Source: Microplitis mediator
Lineage: Eukaryota > Arthropoda > Insecta > Hymenoptera > Braconidae
Assembly (NCBI RefSeq): GCF_029852145.1
Contig: NC_079976.1
Coordinates: 7,750,001-7,814,000, forward strand
Direction: 5' to 3'
DNA: 64,000 nt
In this document: positions 22,148-34,680 of the stretch, piece after piece
Position numbering within the stretch: the first letter of the stretch is position 1
Layout of the letters: each line of letters opens with the position of its first letter
The notes under the pieces: generated by a model
What the model saw: only the letters and a program-made list of their open reading frames with translations
Told to the model about the DNA's origin: nothing
Database searches by the model: none
Translations under genes and position numbers: made by a program

Positions 22148-22368
22148 ATGTACCTGAAGATCGGAACGTTTTTCGTGGAACGCTACGAAAATAAGAAAAA
22201 AGAAATGAAAAGTAAAAAATCTACTGGATCTAGATTTCGAAAATGTTTCGTACGTCACCCGAAAATGACAGGCCACCCCCAACTACCCCCAAATTCATCT
22301 TTAGACACAAATTTCATCAATTATTTTTATTTTCGTTGCGTAAAAAACGGTCCGATCTTCAGGTACAT
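22148..22368. mobile_element. ATGTACCTGAAGATCGG element (family 4), copy 1
   Basis: The ends ATGTACCTGAAGATCGGAAC and GTCCGATCTTCAGGTACAT are inverted repeats. The body holds AAAAATCTACTGGATCTAG and CGTCACCCGAAAATGACAGG, shared with the copies at 48003 and 56251. Flanked by AAATTTTC (22140-22147 and 22369-22376), a perfect 8-bp duplication. The arginine/lysine-rich frame in it (22148-22402) is reproduced in other copies only because the DNA is repeated. Confidence 0.9.
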
Positions 22369-22376
22369 AAATTTTC

Positions 22377-22790
22377 GGAGTGAACGCGGGTCTAATATGT
22401 AACTGAAGATCGAAATGTTTTTCGCGGAACAAAAAACCAAAAAATGTCAACACAAAATTGCAGGCCACCCCTAACGTTCCGATCTTCAGGTTCATGATTT
22501 AATCCAGAGTGGATTTGGAGTAGATTATTGTTTATATATTTAATCACCGGGAGTGAAATTAACTACGAAGAGGAGTAAAATTCAGTTTGGACAGAAATTT
22601 TTGCACGACTCATTTGCATGATGCGAAGCATCAGAGAGTGCTTTACGATCGAATTTTTGATATTCATATAAATTTTTAAATTACGCATTGGAATAGATGC
22701 GAATTTAGATAAAATTCACATCACTCCGAAATCACTCCGCTAAAAAAAAGTCCTTATTCACTCCTTATAAAAGTAATTTTTATTCAAAAC
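22377..22790. mobile_element. Family 3 element holding two family 4 insertions
   Basis: GGAGTGAACGCGGGTC at the left and ATCACTCCGCTAAAAAAAAG with TTATTCACTCC at the right are family 3 words. A family 4 element splits it at 22397-22495 and another sits in its left terminus at 22148-22368, so its CTGT end is displaced or lost. Confidence 0.6.
22397..22495. mobile_element. Family 4 element, 99-bp deletion derivative
   Basis: Ends ATGTAACTGAAGATCG and CGATCTTCAGGTTCAT enclose only about 60 bp, including the ACCCCTAACGTTCC word. Flanks GGTCTAAT and GATTTAAT match at six of eight positions. Confidence 0.7.
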
Positions 22791-23471
22791 TCCGAAATTC
22801 TAATTTTTTTTTAACGATACATTTTGGCTCAATCTTTTGTAAAAAATTAGTAATGATTTTTTAAAATTTCAATTGAAAAAAAAAAAAAAAAATCGGGGTA
22901 TGGTGGGCAGACTGAAGAGAAAAAAAATATTTATTAATTTAAAATTCTGACTACTGGACATAGTTTTATTTAATCGATTTTTAACAAATCTCCGATAAGT
23001 ATGAAATATTTTGCATACAAAAATTTTTTTATTCTAAAGTAAAATGAAGAACCATAAAATTTTTTTGGTCACGATCAAGAAGAACTGCACATTTTCAAAA
23101 TTCCGAGTGCTTACATTGAAAATGTCTATAATCGAACATATTGTGTCTTTAAATTTAAACAATATCACATTCAACAAGAAGTAATAACTTTGACTTGAAT
23201 AAATGATTTATCGACAAAAAAAAATAATATACATACAACGTTTAGTTCTTGTTTTAAAATAAATTTTTAACTGTAAAAAAATTTTCTCTGCACGGGTAAT
23301 AAATTAATATGAACATACAATAAATCAAAAGTATCGATATTCGATACATAAAATTGCAAATGAGCCATTCACTATGTAGTTTTGAAATAAAACATAAAGA
23401 AAAGTAGATTAAAATAAATAAAAAATATTAAAGTTTAAATTTTTGTATGCATAAATATATTTGTCCATTTG

Positions 23472-23472
<1 letters not shown>
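22791..23472. other. AT-rich stretch with a dispersed repeat
   Basis: The segment 23085-23145 repeats 10725-10790 (CCGAGTGCTTACATTGAAAA). Otherwise A/T-rich with no recognised feature. Confidence 0.4.

Positions 23473-23559
<87 letters not shown>
23473..23559. repeat. (TA)n microsatellite, about 87 bp
   Basis: Uninterrupted TA dinucleotides. Open frames across it on both strands read Tyr-Ile repeats and are artefacts. Confidence 0.98.
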
Positions 23560-23560
<1 letters not shown>

Positions 23561-23561
<1 letters not shown>

Positions 23562-24229
23562 AAAAAAAAGAAATTAAATAGAAAATATACTTGGGATGTT
23601 TTATTTCTTCTGTCTTGCAAAAGATATAATATGTTGTGTCTACAGAGACTGGAAAGGGTGATTATACATAAAAAAAATTTATATATATATATATTTATAT
23701 GGTTAGATACAATACATTTATTTCTTTTTACGAGTAGAAAAGCAAAAGAGAAAGAACTTAAAATGAATAATGTATCGTATATTTAATTCTATATATAAGT
23801 GCACACGTATGGTTACCATGTCAATGTATGTGGTCCTTTATTTTTACTTATTTCGTTTCTCTTATTCTCTCCGTTCCACTATATACCCATACTTACATAC
23901 TCAAACACTCATATATTCCCTTATCCTTCCATTCCATTTCTTTATTTCAATCCGTTCGCCGGCCCATCTTTCTCCCTTACGAAACAGAATGAGATGGCAT
24001 ATTTTTTTAGCGAGATCCTATCGATATGAATTTAATATTCACCGTCATCATAAAAGTAAATAAAGAATTCTACCGCTAAAATATTTAAATAATGGAAGAA
24101 AAATTTTTTAAAAATATTATTATTATGATTAATCGAAGGAGGCATTCGATATAAATTTCAATTAAAAATAATCTAAATACCATTCAAGTCATGAATTGAT
24201 TGTAGTTACTAAGTTTTTTAAATTTACAG
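23561..24229. other. Gene-free stretch
   Basis: Two overlapping plus frames (23770-24063) run through a pyrimidine-rich block with mixed composition but no domain or initiation context; not called. Confidence 0.4.
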
Positions 24230-24795
24230 TATGGGAAAAATGGGACGCAAAATGAACCCTAGTAGAAAATTTAACAAAATCAATTATTTTTGACTAATTC
24301 TGTTTAATTTTAATTACTAAGAAAATATTTCACAAAATTGTCCAGCCGTAATAAATAAATTAATGTGAGGTAAAATTACCACCTGCTAAATAAATATAAA
24401 AAATTTAATTCTATCGACATTATCCTGACATAAAATTTTGTCATCGATCCTGAATCTATTTATGAACTCAACTGATCACTAAAAATATTAGTGATCAGTC
24501 GATCACTAATTTTATTAATTTGTTATAAAATTATCGATTGAATCATTTTTAAAAAAAATTCCATACCTAATTTTAGTTTAAAAAATTTTTGTAACTAATT
24601 TTGAGTGACCTAATTATCCCTAATCAAGTCTATGGGCATTCGAAAAAATTTTTCAGATTCTATTTCATCCCCAATAATCTACTTCATAAAAAATATTTTT
24701 AACTAATTTCGAGTCACCCAAATTGCCCCGTAATGTCTACGGGCATTCGAAAAAAAAATGTTCATGGTCAATTTTTCCCCTTATAATTCTACTTT
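24230..24795. mobile_element. Family 6-like foldback with internal direct repeat
   Basis: TATGGGAAAAATGGGACGC at the left is weakly mirrored by CAATTTTTCCCCTTATAA at the right. Within it 24580-24687 and 24688-24795 are a tandem pair (shared ACTAATTTTGAGTGACC / ACTAATTTCGAGTCACC and GGGCATTCGAAAAAA). A 25-bp perfect palindrome TGATCACTAA...TTAGTGATCA lies at 24473-24497. Confidence 0.4.
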
Positions 24796-26052
24796 ACAAA
24801 AAAATTTCTAAATCTTATTAACCCCCACCCCTTCAATAAAATACAAAATTCAAAAATGCCTTCAAAAAAAAAAAAAAAAAAAAAAAATATTATTGTAAAA
24901 AAAAATTTAAGAAATCTAAGAATATCTGAGCGTTAAACCAACAACTTTACGGGGTCAATCGACTCTCCGTGGAAAGCGATATTGATTCACGGTCACGGTT
25001 ACCGCGAGCGCCAGTAGTCTGAGCAGAATGACTCGAGCGTGGGGCAATAGAAGACACACTTGACTTGATATCACCATTACCAAGTGATGTCAATACGACA
25101 AATAAACTCGGATTAACGGATTGTAATCGTAATTACAGTAATTGATGATAACACATGAATTATCATTACATACATATATATTTTAATAACAAAATAATAA
25201 AAATAGAACAGACAATAAATTTAACTGAATATAGTTATTGTAATAAACTGACGTATAGTTTATTAATAATAATGCTATATGACACGACGCCTCACGTTGC
25301 TATCACGAGTACCAAGTCATTTTCTTACGCAATAATTTAATGTTCATAATAAAGAGACGGCGAAAAAATTGTGTCGTCGCAGGTTCTCATTTATATTAAT
25401 TATCTATTGATAATTTATTTATGCATTATTAATGATGTTTATTAAGTAAATGCAGTATGAATATTTAAAAAAAAAAAAAAATTTTTTTTTTTTTTAAATA
25501 ATGAGAAAATAATTGTATTTACTTTTTTACATATATATTTTTTCATATTTGTTATCTAACTTGATCGAATGAGAACCGCGTTGTTTTATTCCATACAATC
25601 TGTCGTCTCAGTCATTCAATGTTTCCTGTGTTGGTAAAAGAAATTACGTAATAATATAAATACAATTACGTCTCTCCCTTTACCCCCTACCTATTGTACC
25701 TAAAGGAGGCATTAAAAAATGTATATTTTATTTAATCTTATCGTTTATTATAAATATTTATATATTCGAGTTATGCGTTAGAATTATCTCATCAAAAGTA
25801 AATCAAGTTATTATTTAAGAAAATTAATTAATAGATTTTATCAGTACGTTTATCCGAATTATTAAATTTAATAAACTAATTAGTGAAATAAGAGTTTAAA
25901 AAAATATTATTGATTAACAAATATCATAAATCACTTGGAAATAATTTTTTTTGACAAGTCAATTAATTATTTAAATTAATTATTACTTAATTTGGGCAAA
26001 TGAAAAAATTTTTAATCCTCATTAGTATTTTTAATTTTTGTCTGAAAAATGG
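24796..26052. other. Gene-free stretch with CpG-containing island
   Basis: After a poly(A) tract (24864-24887), the block 24940-25090 is much more GC-rich than its surroundings (GGTCACGGTTACCGCGAGCG). No coding content is seen, so possibly regulatory. The rest is AT-rich. Confidence 0.4.
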
Positions 26053-26054
26053 TA

Positions 26055-26348
26055 CACGGAAAGAAAATTATGGGAAGTTTTGCTATGCATTATGGTAATA
26101 GTTCCCATAACGATATAGGAATTGTACCCATACTATTATAGGGATGGTTCCCATAATATACGGGAATAGTTTCCATAATAGTATAGGGATAGTTCCCATA
26201 CCATTATGGGAGCCATTCCTGTAATGTTATGGGTGGCATTCCCATAATTATAGGAACTGCTCCCATAATTTATGGTCATAATTCCTATGATGGTAAAGGA
26301 AAATTTTGTATAGAATTATGGGAACCGTTTCCATAATTTTCATCCGTG
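26055..26348. mobile_element. CACGG-type foldback (family 1), 294-bp copy
   Basis: Ends CACGGAAAGAAAATTATGGG and CCATAATTTTCATCCGTG lie between TA dinucleotides (26053-26054, 26349-26350). The arms use the same GGTTCCCATAAT units as the 1.1-kb copy, but the spacer is missing, so it is an internally deleted member. Confidence 0.9.
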
Positions 26349-26599
26349 TAGTATATTTGTAGAGATTATTTGAAAATTTACTTTTTTTGTGAAGAGCCTC
26401 AAAAAAAAATTTTGACAAAATTTGGGGATCATGTACGAATTGATATAGTACAGGGAGATGATTGTAAAATTTATTTTATTCGATCATTGCAAGTAAAGTG
26501 GGTTAAAAGATAAGCGGTCAATTTTTTGTGACTTTCAAATAAAAAAGGGCCAAAAAGTAAACGAAAGATATTACGCAGGTCAAAAAAAAACATGTATGT

Positions 26600-26730
26600 C
26601 TTTATATTAACTTGAATGGATACCAAGTAGGTAAAGTCAGGCAAAATAGTGTTTTTTTCATCGATTTTTGACTTGTTTCTGGCTGACTTTACTTACTCAG
26701 TCTCTATCCAAGTCAAAAAAGTCAAATTTA
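26600..26730. repeat. Inverted repeat with AACTTGAATGGATACC arms
   Basis: AACTTGAATGGATACCAAGT then AGGTAAAGTCAGGCAAAA (26609-26646) is answered by GGCTGACTTTACTTACTCAG and TCTCTATCCAAGTC (26682-26717) around a short loop. A small hairpin; no flanking duplication identified. Confidence 0.55.
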
Positions 26731-26864
26731 ATTTATTTTTTTACCCGGTAGTCTTTTATTTTTTTCGTATTTCTTTTTTTTTTTGGCCCAGGTTTAGTCT
26801 GAAATTTTCCAAAAAATTTTTTCCGTGTGGATTTGAAAAATACCGTCGGTTTGAGAGTTTATAA

Positions 26865-29087
26865 TTGTGTATATGTGTGTGTTTATCTGATATAACGCGC
26901 CGTCATCACGATAGCGCTCACGCGGCTTATCAGATCGTAATTAAATTTTGTTCACTTTCTCTCTGAGTGATATCTCGATCAAGTTCAAAGATGAGCAGAA
27001 CCGGTCGATTCAGAAATTTTGGTAAAAATTTTTAAAAATTAAAAAAAATTTTAATTTTCGTTTCAATTTTTCCCGACTATTTTTCCTATTTTACAGAAAC
27101 ACCAAAATTTATTTTTGACAAAATCTAAATTTTGATTTTATTTTCAAATAAAATTTTATCAAAAAATAGTAAAAATTCGTCAGTTCAGCGACGAGCTTCA
27201 ATTACCTTACGTTTGAAATTTCCCGCGTTTTTTTGAATTTTCAGATGAATATCAAAAATTTCAAAATTTAAATTGTTCACTTAAACAATTAAAAAAAAAA
27301 TTCCCTTTCATTCTGCCAAACATTTTCAACAATTTTTCTAAAACTAAACCGTCATATTCTGTTATCTTAAATTTTATAATTATTTGCTGATTAGTTACCA
27401 ATGGAACTAATAATTAAAATAATTATTTTGTATTACAATGTATACATTTATTTGTTGCGTTATCTTATAATATATAAGTGCATAATAATAATGTTGACAC
27501 ACGTGCAGCTAAATAGTAACGTTGACAATAATACTTTAGCAATAAAAAATAAATATATATATTTATAATTTAAAAAAAAACCATAAATAAATAAATAAAT
27601 TAGATAAATTAAAAAATATGAAGTTGTAAATGAAGGTTAGATAAATAACTAATTCGATAAACTCAATGCTGAGTATATATATACACATATTTACAGACTA
27701 ATAAATGACAAAAAAAAAATCAAATAAATGAGAAATAATAAACTAGCGGTTGAGCGTCACTGCATTAATAATATACGATACTCGTAATGGCATCGGGCGT
27801 ATACCAACGTATATATTGTATAATAACTTCCAAGGCCTTGCAAACGTTTATTATTTACCGCGTAATGTAACGGCAGACAGGCCTCTGCTACTGCAACGCG
27901 TGGGGCATTATTAAAAAAAAAGGAAAAATAATAATAATAAAATAATAATATTGCGATGTTTTACTCCTACAAATGTCCCCCCTTACTTTTTAAAATATTA
28001 ATTATTAATAATTTTTTTTTTTACCGATCCTATAATAAACAACAAACATATATAATAATATTAAATTAACTTTAAATAAAAAAATAAATATAACGTTGTG
28101 GGTATTTTTTTTTCTGGCTTTTATATATTTATTATATTCAATAATTCATAAAATTTTTGATTAAATGTCCCGGCCAACCGGAAAGACGGCGCAGGTCAAT
28201 GTACTTGATTTCACAAGGCATCGAGTTATTTATTAAATCGAGAATTATTTATAAGCCGTCGTCTCGTTTTACCCCGTTGTAGAGTTCAACCCCTAGGGTT
28301 TTCATTCAAGATTCATTTTAGCTCATCATTCATCCATAGATTATACGAATTTTTTATCAGCTATCCAGACAATAATAATTATTTAAATAACAAACATTTT
28401 AATAGTGAAATAAAAAATGGGTTTTTTGGAGAAAATTTTAGAACTTTTGATCCTTGCGAAAATGTGATAAATTACTATGAAATAAATTTGAATATTAAGT
28501 AAAAAAAAGTATGGAATTTTTGGACTCAAAAATTAGTTTGATCAATTAGACATTTTAATTTAAAAATTAATTTTTTGTTTGAAAAATTTTAATTCTGTGC
28601 AAATTCACGGAAATGAATAAATAAATTTTCAGTTACAATTTGAAGCTGTTCAATGTAAAAAAATTTTAAAGTAATAACGATGTATTTTTGGCAGAAATAT
28701 ATATTTTATTGATGATCGTCAATCAAGAATTTTTGAATCATCAATATTTTTCTTATCAGTACGTTTTTTGCTTAAATGAGACTTCAATTTTTCTTGTACG
28801 TCTAGCTAATGCTCTTTATTCAAAAATTGTAAAGAAAAAAGGTCAAAGAACTGAAAATTATCGGTTTCAAAATTCTAAACGGTCACTATTTTTGATCGAA
28901 CTTTTATGTGCTTATTTTTTAACTTGATCAAAGTAATTGACCATCGAAAAAGTAGACAGTTTTATTACAGTCTTAAGAATTTTGAGTGTTATCTAATAAA
29001 AAAGTCGAGTTATATATATAAATATATATAATTCAACTTTTGAACTGACGATATTTTTGGAATTTCCTCGATTAATTAAAGTATATA
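26865..29087. other. Gene-free stretch with GC-richer islands
   Basis: A short CpG-rich patch at 26890-26960 has paired GATA motifs (CTGATA, CTTATCAGA). Another at 27740-27910 and a third at 28160-28330 have mixed composition. No coding domain or RNA gene recognised; the rest is A/T-rich. Confidence 0.35.
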
Positions 29088-29089
29088 TA

Positions 29090-29650
29090 CTGTAAAAAAT
29101 CAGGAGTGAATTTGGAGTAATTACGGACTTTATTTAACCCTTAGTGGCCACATCTCAGCTAAGCCACATGGGGTAACTCATTACCCCACGTGGAAAAACC
29201 TAGCTGTACAAGATATATAGGTGTTTTAAGACTTTGAACCGATTGTTTCATGTTTGTTGACAAGTTCTTCAACATTTCTAATGATTTTTATCGTCAATTT
29301 TTAGATGACGTCACTAAACTAAGAATATCTATACGCATATAAAGATTTTGGTTCTAAAGTTATTTGAGTTGGTACGATTTCAGAATTGATGCCTCAAATA
29401 AGCTTCCTATCCTTTAGCATTGAGTGGCAACCCGCTGGATAGCGTTCTAAAAACTGATCATATATGTGACCAGTTTTTCGGCTTCCTATGTAAAGGAGTC
29501 ACATCTCACACTTGTCTACTACCGGCATATGCCGTTACTTGTATCAATTTTGAAGGTTTTAGACCTCTGATTTAAGTTTTTCTGAGCCTGGGGTAGTTAC
29601 CCCGTGTGTCCGCTAAGGGTTGAATCCACATTCACGCAAATTTTTTACAG
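29090..29650. mobile_element. Family 3 element split by a piggyBac-type MITE
   Basis: CTGTAAAAAATCAGGAGTGAA at the left and TTCACGCAAATTTTTTACAG at the right lie between TA dinucleotides (29088-29089, 29651-29652). The body is interrupted by 29138-29619. Confidence 0.85.
29138..29619. mobile_element. piggyBac-type MITE with CCCTTAG termini
   Basis: The termini CCCTTAGTGGCCACA and TGTGTCCGCTAAGGG are inverted repeats flanked by TTAA (29134-29137) and TTGA (29620-29623). Subterminal GGGGTAACT / GTTACCCC palindromes occur on both sides. TTAA targeting and CCC-starting ends are characteristic of piggyBac elements; the assignment rests on these, because no transposase is present. 482 bp. Confidence 0.75.
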
Positions 29651-29652
29651 TA

Positions 29653-29834
29653 TACTCTGAAAAAATTTAATATAAATTGCACCATGAGTACAACACAATT
29701 ATTAAATTTCTGTAAAATTGATCGACTATTAATAATAATAATATTAATAATAATAAAAAAATTTGAATTTATTAAACCAATACTTAGAAATAATAAAAAA
29801 TTTCATGGATTAATAAAAATAAAAGTTACACGTG

Positions 29835-29876
<42 letters not shown>

Positions 29877-31960
29877 CATATATATATACATATACATGTA
29901 TATAGCCAATCGAACATTTAAGCAAATAATCGATAGGTAGTGAAGAGGAATAAAAATCATAATAGCAATAATAAATAAAAAAATAATAATAAAAAAGATG
30001 CAGCTGTTAAAACGCTCGAGGGAAATAGAGTTGAAGAATCTCACTGAAAGGGTGCGTTATGAATGAAGGGTAAATAATCTAATTTTCAACAACTTTATAT
30101 TCGTCTCGATTAAAATTCAACTGTATCAGGTATTTTTTTTTCAAACCTCCATAGCTGGACTCGATATTTTTAAAATAAAATAATAAATAAATTTTTTGAC
30201 CGAAACCTTGATCATGACAAAAAAAAATAGTTTAATATTATTATTATTATTTTATTTAATACACGCGATAATTGAATAATTTAAACAGCTATAAATCTAC
30301 ATATACACAAATATATATGTAGTAAGTTGATTAAATAAATAAAATACCGAGTAATTTAATAATATTTTAGGCCAATCATAAAGAACGAGATTTCACATAT
30401 GACTTAACTCGGAAGACGCTCGCAATTTAAACGCAATCGACACCCACCTTCTTCCCCCATTTAAAATTATTTCCTAACATATATGTATATTATATCCCTT
30501 TTAAAATTAGTAGCAATTCGTCGTAGCATTCAGAGAATATAACATCTCATTGCAAGTTAATGCATGACGCAATCTCACGTATAAAGACTATAATGTCATT
30601 TGTTATCTTCTAATAATAAATATATAAAAAATTTTATTGCGTCGGAGATGTCCGATACACTTGGGGGGGGGGATTAATATATGAGTCAAGTGCATATAAA
30701 AAAAATTATAATGTTGAAAAATAACCGGATGTGACGGTACATATTATATGTAATGTATGAAAAATATGAAGATAAGAGGAAATGTTTAAAATAATAAATA
30801 AAGAGGAATAGAAACTAAAGTAAATACGAATCAAAATTTCTGTACATATATGTGTATATATAATAGATATATAGATATAGTAATAAAATACTGTTATAGA
30901 GAGATGGATAAAATTGAGAATAGGGATCAATGTATAGTATAGAAATAAAACGTAGAGAAACGTACAATAATAAAACGCGAATCACGTTGCGCAATAGACG
31001 AACGATTCGAGTGCCCCGAGGGCATTAATAAAATATGAATTCTAAAAAGTTATTAAAAGTAATAAAGTGGAATTTGATGTTTATTCATAAATGCTATAAC
31101 AGAGGGGGTACATACCAACTAATACATCACCTACCTATATATATGTGTATATATATAGACATATATATTTTACGTAGTAAAAAATCATAAATGATACCTT
31201 TGTATTTTATATTTTTATTTCATGGTTTTTTTTTATTTTGTATTCCGGTTATGTTTTAGTTTCTCATTCTCATCTGCTGTATTTTATTATCCTATATTTA
31301 AATATGCTAACGTATATCCTAACTCATATCCTTACGTTTTTTACCTTTAGCTCTCATATATAAATACGTATATATTTTTTTCAGAGATGTAATGTCTTAT
31401 ATTTAAACTTTTACTTCTGCGCTGTTTTCCTGTTCCGAGTTTGTAATAAATATCGATACTTGTCATAAATATTTTGATACCACATATTTTTTGCTTATTT
31501 AATGAGTGATAACAAAATTAAAAAAATTTTCCAATTGTTTGACTTACAGATTGTTGACGATGTTTTTTTTTGTTGCTTATATTTAAATGTAAAATTTGAA
31601 CACTCACCTGAAACATAAAAAAATGATGTTTTGTTAATTATTGAATGAAATAATTTTATACTATATTTTTATGGGTACAATATAAGATATGAAGTTTAAA
31701 TATTTAAAAAACAGCGAGTATTAAATTTAAAAAAAATTGTAGTTGATGTATTAACTTAAGTAAACATAAGGAAAAAATATTTGTTTAATTTCAACTAAGT
31801 TATAACACGTGGCTATAAAATGTGTAGAGTAATATTTTTTTACACGTGTCTATAATATAAGCTATTTATACGTAAGTTATATTTCTCTTCCTTATTTACT
31901 TATACAATCAAATATATATATGTGTATTTGTATAATTATAGTTTTATACATCTATATGTA
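29653..31960. other. AT-rich gene-free stretch with microsatellites
   Basis: (TA)n at 29839-29872, AAT/TTA runs around 29730-30000 and 30240-30255, and a G10 tract at 30663-30672. Mixed blocks around 30400-30560 and 30960-31030. No gene supported. Confidence 0.4.
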
Positions 31961-32748
31961 TTAGGGTGATTCAAAGAACGGACTTATTTTGTAGTAGTAG
32001 GCAGAAAAATAAATATTTGAATTTGATAAAAAAATTATTCTCCTGGAGTCTAAAATTTGGAGTTCAATTTTCTAGTTTTTGATATTTTTCAAATTTTTCT
32101 AATTCCTTGTAATAAATGATTTCGCTTACGTAAATAATTTCAAAAAAAATTTGTAATGAAACAAAATTTGACATGATAATATTTTTTAAATATCAAAAAA
32201 GACCCTAAACTATCATTCAAACATTTTAATTTCGTATAAAATTCTTCTTTACGAAAAAAAATAATAGGGACTGATATCAGAGACCGGTATCTACCGAATA
32301 GGAATCAGTTGACTACTGACTCTGCAGTAACTGGCACATGGTCCTGGGGACGATAGCCATTAAGAAAAAAATTTTTAAAGATGACTACTGTATAAGCCGA
32401 ATATGATTACTAATTGACTGTAATTGCATCGGCCGATTACATAAATAATTACAACAAATTTTCAGTCAGTAGTCAATACTGGTCCCAACTCTTCTCTTCG
32501 TGTTGGGTCCGAAATCTCATTCGCTAATTCCATACCTCTAATGATACACAAAATGATTACTTTTTACCCACTTGTAAAACAGAATCTCAATCAAAAGGAA
32601 TCATTTCTTTATTTTCAACATTAGAAATATTAAAACTAGTTTTCGGTTCCTCTAAAAATATTTTAATTTCCTAAAAGATTAATTTTTTTTTTTTTCCCTG
32701 TTACCAAGGAAAAGAACAATAGAATTTTTTAAATTAATTAAATAAATA

Positions 32749-32796
<48 letters not shown>

Positions 32797-33920
32797 GAAG
32801 AAAAAAAAATACATATTTTGATATATTCAAGGCTTTGGTTCCTTTTTTTAAATATAACCAATATAGATACCCATCATTTCTATAAGCTCATTTTTTACCC
32901 TTTCATATTATAAATGATTTTCGCTGTTCATTTGAATAACCCGCGAGATACATGACTGAATATGTGCCCTCATTCACCTCCACTCCCTATATATCATGAT
33001 ATCCACACTCTTTATATTTTTAATATAAAAATCTTCTGGCTCTATATATATATTATTTAAAAGTCCTTTTGGCTGCTCATTTACGTTCATTTTTCTCTAA
33101 TCTCTTTCCTGTGGAACTGATCCCTTTGACGTTATTTCTGCCTCATCAAGTAATATATTATTAATTAAAAAAGAAATAAAATGCAACTAAACGAAAATGG
33201 AATAAATAAAAATGATGAATTTGCGTAATTTTTAATTCTCCATTGAAGACAACGAATCGAGATAAAAAAAATTTCACATAATACCGACTGTCAAGGGCTG
33301 GTTTTCATAAGGGGTAAATAAAGGTAATATACGTATAGGGGTTGTAATGCGCGAAGCAACCGAGCATTCGCGGCGTACTTATTCGGAAGCTTAACGGGAT
33401 TACTATGTGCGAGTCGAGGATACCGATGTAAGAGCTAATGAGAGAGGGTAAAACGCATAACGGGTAAAATGGTAGCAAGTTACGTCCGTATAGATGGGCT
33501 ATATATGTACAATACTATATATTTGATATAGAGAAAGAGGGAAGAGGGTGAATATGTGAAGCGTGTGTACGTACGACGTGTGTAGTATGACTACCAACAA
33601 CGCTGGTAGTAGGAGTGGAATGCAAATATCACTTGGTAATGCGAGGTAATCAATTCTCTACTCTCCCTCTATTTCACTCGCTCTCTCTCTCTTTTATCCC
33701 GGTACTCTCTCTTATATGCATACTCTGTACTACTCTTGTCCTCTTCACTTGCCTTTCATTCCCCCTTATGTTCAATCAAGAAATTATCGATCCATTTCCA
33801 TCTAACTATCCATTCCTAAATTACAAATATTTTAATTAAACATTTCATTAAATATCGTATTGTAAAACAGACATTTTTTAAGGGAAAAAATGTTAAATTT
33901 TTAAATGTAGGAAACTTAAA
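31961..33920. other. Gene-free stretch with a possible repeat end and unique islands
   Basis: TATTAGGGTGATTCAAAGAA at 31961 looks like a transposon terminus but no partner was found. GACTACTGACT (about 32310) and AGTCAGTAGTC (about 32465) form an inverted pair around a GC-mixed 150-bp block. (TA)n at 32759-32789. A GC-richer island spans 33300-33640 with a CT run at 33665-33690. Confidence 0.35.
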
Positions 33921-34607
33921 TAATTGAATCGTTTATTTGATAAACCCCATAAGTCAAGAAAACAAAGTTTTTCAGGAAACACAAAAAACATTTTTTTGGA
34001 AAAACTTGACATAAAAATAATAAATAAATAATCGAATACAATAATGTTAGCGTCTCTGGAAAAGATTCCAACAAGAAAAATTTAATTTTTTAACTGAAAC
34101 TACTTAAAAAAATTATTTAAAGTTGATTGACTTATGGGGTTTCTCAACCAAACGAAAATAAAAGTTATAAAGTCATTTTTTTTTTTTAAATGTTTCCACT
34201 CAAATCATTTATTACACTGATAAAATGAAGTATTAAATATGTATTTGAACTCTGAAACTCAGAAATTACAAAAAATTATAATTAATTTAAACATTTTAAT
34301 TAGTCATATAACAGTCAACAATAAAACATTTGAAATTAATTTCCCAAAAAAGCGCGAATTTTAAATAAAAAAAAAAAAAATTATTTCTGTAAAACTAAAA
34401 CTGCGTATTTTTATTTGAGTCATTGACTTATGGAGTTTCTCAATTAAAGGAAATTGCTGTCACCCCGTAAATTTTTTTTTAAACGCTGATTTGATGCATA
34501 TTTTGATTGATTTCTATGGAGGAACATCCAAAGAACCCAAAAATGCAAAAAACCGAATTTCGTAAAAAACATGACTTATGGGGTTTCTCAAATAAACGAT
34601 TCAATTA
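33921..34607. mobile_element. Foldback element with GACTTATGGGGTTTCTCAA repeats
   Basis: ATTGAATCGTTTATTTGATA at the left and AAATAAACGATTCAAT at the right are inverted ends between TA dinucleotides. GACTTATGGGGTTTCTCAA recurs as direct copies at about 34129, 34424 (one change) and 34572, with the inverse near 33940. About 687 bp; frames inside are short. Confidence 0.75.
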
Positions 34608-34680
34608 ATGTTTTTACGTAAACATCAATTATCAATTTAAATATTCTTTATCTTGCTTATGTTTATTTTATAATGTATCC

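Noticed and set aside
22148..22402. Basic (K/R-rich) small protein repeated at 22148 and 56145
   Set aside because: The similarity arises because both lie in copies of the same family 4 MITE; frames are not kept in all copies.
23473..23559. Tyr-Ile repeat protein read across a TA tract
   Set aside because: Translation of a dinucleotide microsatellite on both strands.
30663..30672. G10 tract as a quadruplex or regulatory site
   Set aside because: A single homopolymer without the four-run pattern; probably a simple repeat.
31961..31985. TATTAGGGTGATTCAAAG as a transposon end
   Set aside because: No inverted partner or target duplication could be found nearby.
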